DNA from: CAZSNT01 sp964607765
Lineage (GTDB): Bacteria; Verrucomicrobiota; Lentisphaeria; Oligosphaerales; JABHEG01
DNA length: 6,790 nt
Reading direction: 5' to 3'
NCBI GenBank assembly: GCA_964607765.1
Contig: CAZSNT010000292.1
Location: 1 to 6,790 of the forward strand
Both the position numbers and the translations under genes were made by a program. Below the pieces are notes generated by a model, which did not search any database, had not been told where the DNA came from, and saw only the letters and a list, made by a program, of their open reading frames with translations. Within the stretch, counting starts at the first letter, position 1. Every line of letters starts with the position of its first letter. Of this stretch, positions 1 to 6,166 are shown in pieces.

Positions 1-58
1 TAACGCCTAACCCCTAACCCCTAACCCCTAACCCCTAACCCCTAACCCCTAACCCCTA
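1..58. repeat. Heptamer tandem repeat array (CCCCTAA)n
   Basis: Six perfect CCCCTAA units run from 11 to 52, preceded by a one-base variant (CGCCTAA, 4-10) and followed by a partial unit, CCCCTA, at 53-58. The array starts at or beyond the window edge, so its true length is unknown. Read on the minus strand, the sense strand of the adjacent operon, it is TTAGGGG repeated, with G4 tracts separated by three-base TTA spacers. That pattern can form G-quadruplexes in DNA or RNA. The CTA at 56-58 is the TAG stop codon of the adjacent oxidoreductase gene. Short heptamer arrays of this kind (STRRs) are known from cyanobacteria and some other bacteria. It also resembles a eukaryotic telomere repeat, but the neighbouring genes are clearly bacterial. 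Confidence 0.97.
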
Positions 59-1342
59 CACCGACCACGGGTGCCGCATGGGGCACGCCAGCAGACGATT
101 GGCCTCCGGGTCGTTGATGAACCGTTCCTGTTCAGGATCCCACTGCAGCCGGCGCCGGAGCTGGCAGGCAATGCCGCCGAGCAGGGCCGTCGAGGTCGCG
201 CGATGTGCGATCTCCGCAGGCGTGATGGTCTCGGCGCGGGACTTAACGCAATCGATGAAATTGCGCGCATGCCCGGGGCTGTTGTACAGATGGACGTGCC
301 GCGGCCCGATGCTCTGGCGCAACAGCGTCTTCGGCTCCGCTTCGATGCCGCCGCGCGTGAAGACCCAGCCGTCCGTGCCGACGAACTTCACGCCGTGCCG
401 GTTCTGGCCAGTGTCTGTCATTACAATCTTGCGGCCGTTGGCGTACTGGAATTCGATGCGGTACGTGGTGATGGTGTCGAAAAGCCCGGCAGCGGGGTAG
501 ACACCCGTTCCCTCGATGCTCACCGGGCCGCTGCGTTCGACGCCGAGCGCCCACTGCGCAATGTCCAGGTCGTGGACCCCGTAGCCCGCGATCCAGCCGG
601 CTTTGCTGTAGTCGGAAACGAAGTACCAGCCGGGCAGACCGCCTTCGCGGAAAACGCGCGCTTTGGTGTACGGCTCGACGGGCGCCGGGCCGAGCCACAA
701 GTCGTAGTTCAGACCGTCCGGCACGGGCATAGTGCCGTGCTGACCGGTGGTTCGGCCGGGCGGCGAACCGATCACAATCTCTTTCAGCTCGCCGATTCTG
801 CCGTTCCTGATCAGTTCGCAGGCGCGTCGCACGCCGCTATAAGAGTGAAGTTGCGTGCCGTGCTGGAATACGGCCCCGTACCGTTGTACGGCGTCGACCA
901 GCTTGCGGCCCTCGGTTACCGTGTTGCTGAGTGGCTTCTCGCAATAAACATCCTTGCCCGCCTCGATCGCCGCAATGCTCTGCGGTACGTGCCAGTGGTC
1001 CGGCGACGCGATCGCCACCGCGTCGATGTCATCTCGCGCAACCAGCTCACGGAAATCGACGACCGCGTCGGTCGGCTGCACGCCTGCGTTCTTGACAACG
1101 CGGTCAAGATTTGGTTTCCACACGTCGCAGACTGCGAGCGGCTGCACGTCCGGCAGCCCCTTGAAGCCACCGAGAACCCCGTTCATGCGCCCACCGCAGC
1201 CGATGAAGCCCATGGTGACCCGGTTGCTCGGCGCTGTCGTACCCGCCAGCCCCAAGGCGCGGGACGGGATGAGCGTCGGGAACGCTACCGTGCCGCAGGC
1301 GGCAGCGGCTGTGCTGCGGAGGAATTGGCGGCGTGTAGGCAT
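56..1342 (-). CDS. Tat-exported Gfo/Idh/MocA family oxidoreductase
   Basis: Predicted NAD(P)-dependent oxidoreductase of 428 residues, a usual length for the exported PVC members of this family. Residues 3-10 (TRRQFLRS) form a twin-arginine motif, followed by an Ala-rich hydrophobic stretch and a likely signal peptidase site near residue 31, so it should be exported folded with its cofactor. The Rossmann nucleotide-binding loop is at 45-52 (GFIGCGGR), the family EKP motif with its active-site lysine at 135-137, and the conserved GYGVHDLDIAQW segment of the C-terminal substrate domain at 253-264 (His257). The C-terminal PMRHPWSV resembles the end I recall for PVC homologues, so the gene looks complete. 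The start at 1342 puts the RR motif at the N-terminus; an upstream ATG at 1414 would add 24 unlike residues. The Shine-Dalgarno is weak (only GAG-like). It is last in a three-gene operon. Members commonly oxidise sugars or polyols; the substrate here is unknown. Confidence 0.93.
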   Translation of the reverse strand: MPTRRQFLRSTAAAACGTVAFPTLIPSRALGLAGTTAPSNRVTMGFIGCGGRMNGVLGGFKGLPDVQPLAVCDVWKPNLDRVVKNAGVQPTDAVVDFRELVARDDIDAVAIASPDHWHVPQSIAAIEAGKDVYCEKPLSNTVTEGRKLVDAVQRYGAVFQHGTQLHSYSGVRRACELIRNGRIGELKEIVIGSPPGRTTGQHGTMPVPDGLNYDLWLGPAPVEPYTKARVFREGGLPGWYFVSDYSKAGWIAGYGVHDLDIAQWALGVERSGPVSIEGTGVYPAAGLFDTITTYRIEFQYANGRKIVMTDTGQNRHGVKFVGTDGWVFTRGGIEAEPKTLLRQSIGPRHVHLYNSPGHARNFIDCVKSRAETITPAEIAHRATSTALLGGIACQLRRRLQWDPEQERFINDPEANRLLACPMRHPWSV

Positions 1343-1374
1343 GTTGGTTACTCGTGGTTCGTGATCTCTGTCTG

Positions 1375-1403
1375 AATGTACTGGTGGTCTGTGGTTGTCA
1401 CAA
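1375..1403 (-). promoter_or_regulatory. Possible internal sigma-70 promoter with overlapping dyad
   Basis: In the 75-bp gap ahead of the oxidoreductase gene, the minus strand reads TTGTGA (1403-1398), a 17-bp spacer, then TACATT (1380-1375). Each hexamer matches the consensus at 4 of 6 positions and the spacing is ideal. A perfect 13-bp dyad, GGTTGT-C-ACAACC (1393-1405), covers the -35 hexamer and could be an operator. If real, it would let the last gene be expressed apart from the two upstream genes. This is pattern matching only. Confidence 0.3.
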
Positions 1404-1417
1404 CCCCCTGGCATGTG

Positions 1418-4400
1418 TCACTCGACCGCTTCAAACACTTTCAGCTCGACGATGTGCAGGCCTGGGTTGGCGCTGTTTCTCAGCATGCTGACACGAACGA
1501 ATCGAGCCTTCACGGGCTCGAACTCGAACCGCACGCCTTGCGCGGTTGCGGGGGCGACGTTCGCGCGTTGGTCCGCCACTTCGGTCCACGTCTCCGCGTC
1601 TTCTGACAGTTCGATGAAGTACTGGTAGTAGCGTTTGCCGCCCCAATATGTGTAAAGGTGGACCGCGTCGATGACGAAGGCGTCCTGCAAGTCGACCTGC
1701 AGCCGGGCGGGTGGACTTTCGGCGCACCCCCAGTAGGAGCGTGGCGTGATCACACCGTCCACGGCGTGGGCGGGCGGGTGTCCGCCCTCCGCCGGCTTGT
1801 TCGAACTGGCAGGTCGGCCGCGGGCCAGGTTGCTGCTGGCGATCTCCGCCAGATACGCTTTGGCTTCCTGTTGTTTTGCCTCGTCGGTAAGGAGTGGGAT
1901 GGTCTGTTTGAGGGCCGTCTTCGCATCTGTGCCGACCAGTCCCGGCCGTCCGTCGGCCGGCAGCACGGCCTGATGCACGGCCAGCGCGGCTTCCGCCGCT
2001 GTTTCCGGGTTGGCGAGATAGCCGGTCAGGAGCGGGAGCGTCGCGGCAGTTCGGATGCCGGCCAGCGCGGCAATGAGCAGCTTCTGTTCCGGGACAGTGA
2101 GCTGTCGGGCGGCGAGGGCGGCCAGGGCTTGAGCCTTCTCCTGGCTCGTTCCGGTGGAGATCGGGATGAGGCGCACGGCGCCGCGCAGCAGCAACGCGCG
2201 TTCGCGTGCATCCGTGGCGTGCTCGAAGGCGTCGCGTATAGCAGGTAGGGCCTCGGCGTCGCGCCAGGTTGCGAGCGCACGCACCGCGGCGGCGCGTTGT
2301 GTGGCGGCGTCGGATTCGAGCGCTCCTTGCGCGGCAGCCAGGGCGGTTTCCCCGCCGATGCTAGCCAGCAGGCCGAGGGCATGCGCCTGGACTTCTGGTG
2401 TGGTGGCCTTGACTGCCGCGAGGAGCGCCGGTGTGTGGTTGGGCGGCGTCCTTGTCTGCAGGATCACGCCAAGCACGGCACTGCCTGCTGCGTTGCGTAC
2501 GGGGTCGGGCACGGTTGTGTAAAGCTGGAGCATCTTGGGCAGGTGCGAAACGTCGGCGACACGTTTGAGGCCCGTCAAAGCACGAGTTGCGCACTTCGCA
2601 TCAGGGTCGGTTGCCAAGCTGAGGAGTGCTGCGGCCGTGCCGGGGGCGTTGCGGCTTGCCATGGCATCGATCGCCACTGGCCTGATGTCCGGCGGCCCGT
2701 TCTGCGCGAGTCTGCGAAGCTGCGTCGCGACCTGGTCGCCGCGGATCTGGACGAGCCCGGCCGTTGCCAGCTTGCCCAGGTTTCCGCGCTGCGCTGCGAA
2801 CTCCGCAATCTGCTGGAGGTAGGTGTGGCCGCCGATGCGGATGAGCGCCTTGAGAGCGGCCACCTGCACGGCTCCATCTTCGGCCTTCAGCAACCCGGCG
2901 ATGGTGGCTTGTGCATCGCGCGCTTCCCACTCGGCGAGGATCGGGATGATCGCGAGCCGGAGCCTGGGGGCGGCCGCTTCGAGCGCTTCTGTGAGTGCGC
3001 GGGCGGACTCGTCAGAACGCAGTGCGGGCAGGGCGGCCACGGCAGCATGCCGCAACCGCGCACTGTCGTGCTCCAGCGCCGCCAGTGCGATCTGAAGGGC
3101 GTCCGGTTCCCGACACGAAACAAGCCCGAGCAACGCGGCGGCACGTTGCGCCGTCGGTGCGGTCGATTTCCAGACCGCCCTGAAAACTGCGGCGGCCATA
3201 CTGTGCTGTCCCGCGCTCCGAAGCAGGTCGGCACATTGCAGTTGTGCGCGATAAAGCGTGGCAGCCGGCACGGTGTTCGCCTCGACGCGTCCCAGCGCTG
3301 CGGCAGCGGCTGGTGTGCCGATTCGGGCGAGTGTTTCGACAGCGGCCGTGCGGATGCCGGGCATCTCGTGCTGGAGCTGTGCGACAACCGTGGCCACCGC
3401 CGCCGCATCACGGCGTTCGCCCAGCGCGCTCAACACGGCGAGTCGGCGTTCGCTGGGCAGAGACGCGAGTGCCTTGCGCAGGGCCGTGGCGGCTTCGGGA
3501 GCCGGGGTCGAGCGCAGTGCGTAGCAGGCCATGGGCCACTGTTCCGAGTCGAGCAGGACTTTGCGGAGTGCGGGGACAGCGCGTGCGGACCCGAGCACGG
3601 CCAGCTGCCGGCAGGCCCAATCGCGGATGTCGGCAGTGGCTGCCGGCAGCTCGAGGAGCTGGATCAGGTCCCGCTCGAGGTCCTCGCGCTCCTGGCCGCG
3701 ACTGGCGAGCACGCGCTTCTCGATGGCTGCAAGCCGTGTGCGCGAGTCGCCGAAGCGGTATGCGGCAAGCGGCGTCATGCGTCCGTTCTGGAGCGCGTTG
3801 TAAGTGTCCCAGAGCGCGATGGCCGTGTCCGGCGTGGGCGCGTTCCGCGAGACACAAAGCCGGTAGCGCAGGCGCAGTGGTGTGCCGAGCTGCAGCGGGT
3901 GGGTCGTTCCGGAAGCGGGGAATGTGGGTTGCAGCCAATTGAGCTTCGGGTAGTCGACCCAGTCGCCGGGGTAGTCGGGGTTGTCCCAGGCCTGCAGGAT
4001 CGAGAGTGAGGCGGGCTCTCTGCCTTCAGAGGGGACCCCGGTCAGCGCGGCCCACGCGCGTCGCGGGAAGGCGTCGGGAGGATCAATGACCTTCACGATC
4101 TGCTGGTCTTGGCGTGGCGACATGCGGATGTTGAGGCCGCCGTAGTGTGTCTTGCCGCGTCGGGCCAGCGTTACGCCTGACTTGAGCGCCTCGAAACGCA
4201 GGTCGAAATCGATGACACGCCCATGTTCCGCGGTACGCGCGACGCGGACCGTGGCCAGCTCGCGCACAATCGGTTCACGGTCCTCCCAGCGCCACTCGTT
4301 CTCGACCGTGAAGGCAGCGGCGTCAGGTCCGCTGCCGGTCTGCACGATCCGGACAGGACGCGCGAACACGCCCTGGAGCGCGTGCAGGTCGTGGGTCTTG

Positions 4401-4735
4401 CCGGCGTAGGTGACTTCGGGCCAAGCCCAGTAGATGCCGCGGTGATGCGGGTGGTCAGGCGAGTAGTCCGTAGTCAGTACGTCGCCATCGAGCCCAAACA
4501 GCGGATGCACGTAGTTGCTGCGAGCCACGGCGTACTTGCCGCTGACCCCGTCCGGGACAGGCACGGTGTGGAAGTTGTAGACGAGGGCCGGCCTGCCGTT
4601 CTCGCTGACCGTGATGGTGGCTTCGCCCGGAGCCACGACGGTTTGCATAACGTGTTGGCCGAGCACGGGCAGCGCGACGGTGAGAACGACCGTCAGGCAG
4701 GTCAGTTTGGCGCGTGTTGCGGTTCCCGTGGTCAT
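1418..4735 (-). CDS. Secreted DUF6807 (PmoA-like) - HEAT repeat - F5/8 type C multidomain protein
   Basis: An intact protein of 1105 residues. Residues 1-26 form a Sec signal peptide (basic n-region, hydrophobic core, VLG cleavage site; no lipobox). Residues about 31-297 match DUF6807, formerly called 'methane oxygenase PmoA', with the typical SPDHPHHRGIYWAW segment (92-105; His95, His97, His98, Arg99) and HYGGLNIR (197-204). Residues about 350-960 are an Ala/Leu-rich superhelix of many HEAT-like helical pairs, each with an 'aaL..lg' pattern. Residues about 969-1103 are an F5/8 type C (discoidin) domain, starting NLARGRP, with AVDGV..RSYWG, a VDL strand and a terminal FVRV...VELKVFE strand pair. 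Such domains often bind carbohydrate. The product should be periplasmic or extracellular. The start is fixed by an AAGGAG site 10 nt upstream. The gene sits 15 bp after the reductase and 75 bp before the exported oxidoreductase. DUF6807's biochemical function is, to my knowledge, not established; the methane label is misleading. Sugar processing or binding is inference. Confidence 0.9.
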   Translation of the reverse strand: MTTGTATRAKLTCLTVVLTVALPVLGQHVMQTVVAPGEATITVSENGRPALVYNFHTVPVPDGVSGKYAVARSNYVHPLFGLDGDVLTTDYSPDHPHHRGIYWAWPEVTYAGKTHDLHALQGVFARPVRIVQTGSGPDAAAFTVENEWRWEDREPIVRELATVRVARTAEHGRVIDFDLRFEALKSGVTLARRGKTHYGGLNIRMSPRQDQQIVKVIDPPDAFPRRAWAALTGVPSEGREPASLSILQAWDNPDYPGDWVDYPKLNWLQPTFPASGTTHPLQLGTPLRLRYRLCVSRNAPTPDTAIALWDTYNALQNGRMTPLAAYRFGDSRTRLAAIEKRVLASRGQEREDLERDLIQLLELPAATADIRDWACRQLAVLGSARAVPALRKVLLDSEQWPMACYALRSTPAPEAATALRKALASLPSERRLAVLSALGERRDAAAVATVVAQLQHEMPGIRTAAVETLARIGTPAAAAALGRVEANTVPAATLYRAQLQCADLLRSAGQHSMAAAVFRAVWKSTAPTAQRAAALLGLVSCREPDALQIALAALEHDSARLRHAAVAALPALRSDESARALTEALEAAAPRLRLAIIPILAEWEARDAQATIAGLLKAEDGAVQVAALKALIRIGGHTYLQQIAEFAAQRGNLGKLATAGLVQIRGDQVATQLRRLAQNGPPDIRPVAIDAMASRNAPGTAAALLSLATDPDAKCATRALTGLKRVADVSHLPKMLQLYTTVPDPVRNAAGSAVLGVILQTRTPPNHTPALLAAVKATTPEVQAHALGLLASIGGETALAAAQGALESDAATQRAAAVRALATWRDAEALPAIRDAFEHATDARERALLLRGAVRLIPISTGTSQEKAQALAALAARQLTVPEQKLLIAALAGIRTAATLPLLTGYLANPETAAEAALAVHQAVLPADGRPGLVGTDAKTALKQTIPLLTDEAKQQEAKAYLAEIASSNLARGRPASSNKPAEGGHPPAHAVDGVITPRSYWGCAESPPARLQVDLQDAFVIDAVHLYTYWGGKRYYQYFIELSEDAETWTEVADQRANVAPATAQGVRFEFEPVKARFVRVSMLRNSANPGLHIVELKVFEAVE

Positions 4736-4745
4736 GGCGATCGTG

Positions 4746-4751
4746 CTCCTT
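4746..4751 (-). promoter_or_regulatory. Ribosome binding site of the DUF6807-HEAT gene
   Basis: The minus strand carries AAGGAG 10 nt before the ATG at 4735. Its first base is also the first base in plus-strand order of the upstream gene's stop codon (4751-4753). The Shine-Dalgarno therefore abuts the stop, as expected for translational coupling within an operon. Confidence 0.8.
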
Positions 4752-5947
4752 CAGCCATCGCTTTCGCTGAGCCGCTTCTTGTCTTCCGCGTTGAGCAAAT
4801 CGTGTGTTTCGCGCAGCACGTCCGGGATGCGGTCGGCAACCGGTGACCCGGCGATGGCGGCGGGGAGCTTGTCCCAGTCGAGCTTGTCGATCTTGTTCCC
4901 GGCGAACCAGTGGTTGCCGTTGCCGAACAGGTTGTACCGACCCTTGCCGAACTCCAGCATATCATAGGCTTTGGCCAATGTGTAGAGGCGGAGTAGCTGG
5001 TAGAGGTTCACCTGGCCCGGGCCGGTGTCGGCGGGCGGCAGTCCGGCCTGCCAGGCTGCCAGCCAGTCGGCGCCGAGCGCCTCCTCTGCAGCGGCGGCCA
5101 GGCGGGCGAGAATTGGGCCCAGGATTTCCTCGTGTTTGTCGAGCAGAGGCAGGATCGCCAGGTGCGCGTCAAAGTCCTCGGGGCGCGACGCCCCGATGCT
5201 GAGCGTGTGCACATCCTCGCGAGCGAGGCAGAACAAGTCGTTGAACCCCATCGGTGTGAGCGGCGCGCACAGTTCGACCAGCTTGGGCGGCGGCGCGTAG
5301 AGTTTGCCGCCCTTGTCGTTCGGGCTGATGATGAACACGCCCATGTCATGTGTCGTGGCTGCATCGATCGCGGGTGCGTTGATCTGATCGACCCAGTACC
5401 AGTGCAGGTTCACATACGCGAACGCATCCGTTTCAATCGCTTTGATGATCGTGTCTGTCGGGCCGTGGGTGGAGAACCCGAGGTGGCGCACGCGACCCTC
5501 GGTCACCAGGCGCTGGGCGGCCGCGAGGCAGCCGTCTCTCTTCAGCACTCTCGCCAGGATCTCGTCGTTGTTTATCCCATGCAAGGCGAGCAGGTCGACG
5601 TTGTCAAGCTGCAGTCGCGCCATGCTCGTGTCGAAATCTCTGAGGAACTGATCGCCGGTTTCCTTGATGCCCACTTTCGTCTGCACGATGATCTCGGCGC
5701 GCGGCAGTTTCGGCAGGATCCGGCCCAACTGTCGTTCGCTGCAGCCGTAACCGCGCGCGGTCTCGAAGTGGTTGATGCCGGATTCGAGGGCTCTGCGGAT
5801 GGTCGCGTCCACGTTCTGCTGCGATTCGTCCGTGATCTCGTCGGGATCGATGTCCTGCCAAGCCTGCTGGAAGCGCATGCCGCCGCACGTCAACACAGGC
5901 ATCTGCAGTTCCGTCCTGCCGAATCGGCGGAAGACCATATTCGCCAT
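4751..5947 (-). CDS. Aldo/keto reductase family protein (no ferredoxin cluster)
   Basis: Predicted cytoplasmic NAD(P)H-dependent aldo/keto reductase of 398 residues with no signal peptide. The TIM-barrel start is FRRFGRTELQMPVLTCGGM (6-24). The catalytic positions are visible: INHFETARGYGCSE (58-71) gives Glu62 where most members have Asp, and Tyr67; QTKVG gives Lys91; LALHGIN gives His123. HLGFSTHG (155-162) and LSIGASRPEDFD (249-260) match later strands and the cofactor loop. The C-terminal 110 residues occupy the place where related proteins carry a 4Fe-4S ferredoxin-like module, but no cysteine cluster is present (Cys only at 21, 69, 140, 227 and 240). They hold a GRYNLFGNGNHWFAG segment instead. 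The start at 5947 has AAGGAG 10 nt upstream; the frame stays open to 6760, but that extension has no domain and lies antisense to another gene. It is the first gene of the operon. Family membership is secure; the substrate is unknown. Confidence 0.92.
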   Translation of the reverse strand: MANMVFRRFGRTELQMPVLTCGGMRFQQAWQDIDPDEITDESQQNVDATIRRALESGINHFETARGYGCSERQLGRILPKLPRAEIIVQTKVGIKETGDQFLRDFDTSMARLQLDNVDLLALHGINNDEILARVLKRDGCLAAAQRLVTEGRVRHLGFSTHGPTDTIIKAIETDAFAYVNLHWYWVDQINAPAIDAATTHDMGVFIISPNDKGGKLYAPPPKLVELCAPLTPMGFNDLFCLAREDVHTLSIGASRPEDFDAHLAILPLLDKHEEILGPILARLAAAAEEALGADWLAAWQAGLPPADTGPGQVNLYQLLRLYTLAKAYDMLEFGKGRYNLFGNGNHWFAGNKIDKLDWDKLPAAIAGSPVADRIPDVLRETHDLLNAEDKKRLSESDG

Positions 5948-5957
5948 GTCTCTCTGT

Positions 5958-5963
5958 CTCCTT
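5958..5963 (-). promoter_or_regulatory. Ribosome binding site of the aldo/keto reductase gene
   Basis: AAGGAG on the minus strand lies 10 nt before the ATG at 5947. It decides the start against the much longer open frame running to 6760. The spacing and sequence are the same as for the next gene in the operon. Confidence 0.8.
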
Positions 5964-5974
5964 GGTGCTGCAGT

Positions 5975-5980
5975 AAGATA
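5975..5980 (-). promoter_or_regulatory. Weak -10-like hexamer ahead of the operon
   Basis: The minus strand reads TATCTT 27 nt upstream of the reductase start, matching TATAAT at 4 of 6 positions. At 15-18 bp spacing there is no good -35 hexamer, only a small GCCG-TT-CGGC dyad (5991-6000). An activator-dependent or extracytoplasmic-sigma promoter is possible, but this is a weak call. Confidence 0.2.
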
Positions 5981-6012
5981 GCGCGTCTGCGCCGTTCGGC
6001 ACGAGGTCCATT

Positions 6013-6039
6013 TACGGATGGGGAAGGGCCTACGGATGG
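6013..6039. repeat. 9-bp direct repeat in the divergent intergenic region
   Basis: TACGGATGG occurs at 6013-6021 and again at 6031-6039, an 18-bp period. It lies upstream of both divergent genes, where a regulator could bind as a dimer. The copies are exact, but nothing else supports a function. The surrounding 5948-6166 region contains no open frame I would call. Confidence 0.5.
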
Positions 6040-6104
6040 AGGCGGGCGGCGGAGCTCGACCGATTCCCGTCGAATCCAGCGACCGGCGCCTTTCTTTCTT
6101 GTGT

Positions 6105-6119
6105 TGGCAGTCCGTTTGC
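6105..6119 (+). promoter_or_regulatory. Candidate sigma-54 (-24/-12) promoter
   Basis: TGGCAGTCCGTTTGC, preceded by T at 6104, matches the RpoN consensus TTGGCACG-N4-TTGC except at the CG after TGGCA. The invariant GG (6106-6107) and GC (6118-6119) have the required 12-bp separation. Transcription would start near 6131, leaving a leader of roughly 18-36 nt before the downstream membrane-protein gene. Sigma-54 promoters need an enhancer-binding activator, so expression would be conditional. Not proven by sequence alone. Confidence 0.45.
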
Positions 6120-6150
6120 GCTAGGCTAGTTCCAGGTAGGGTTGGTGTTT

Positions 6151-6155
6151 GGAGG
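6151..6155 (+). promoter_or_regulatory. Likely ribosome binding site of the PH-like membrane protein gene
   Basis: GGAGG lies 11 nt before the GTG at 6167. It overlaps the alternative TTG start at 6149, so using it as a Shine-Dalgarno excludes that start. An ATG at 6159 is out of frame and only 3 nt away; it would encode a 24-residue peptide and is not considered real. Confidence 0.5.
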
Positions 6156-6166
6156 ACGATGGAGCC

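Noticed and set aside
1..58. CRISPR array
   Set aside because: The unit is 7 bp with no spacers; it is a simple tandem repeat.
71..1375. Plus-strand open frame of 434 codons
   Set aside because: It is a shadow of the Gfo/Idh/MocA gene, whose minus-strand translation has clear family motifs from end to end. The plus-strand product shows none.
1343..1414. Upstream ATG start (1414) for the Gfo/Idh/MocA gene
   Set aside because: It has no Shine-Dalgarno, and adds 24 residues ahead of the twin-arginine motif that look like translated intergenic DNA.
2297..4009. Plus-strand open frame of 570 codons
   Set aside because: It lies antisense to the HEAT region of the large secreted protein. Its translation is rich in Cys, Arg, Gly and His with no domain or signal, as expected from the mirror of GC-rich, Ala/Leu-rich codons.
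4505..4645. Methane monooxygenase function suggested by the 'PmoA' family name
   Set aside because: The family is not related to the membrane subunit PmoA of particulate methane monooxygenase. The sequence is a soluble exported domain with no multi-span membrane structure, and no pmoB or pmoC neighbours are present.
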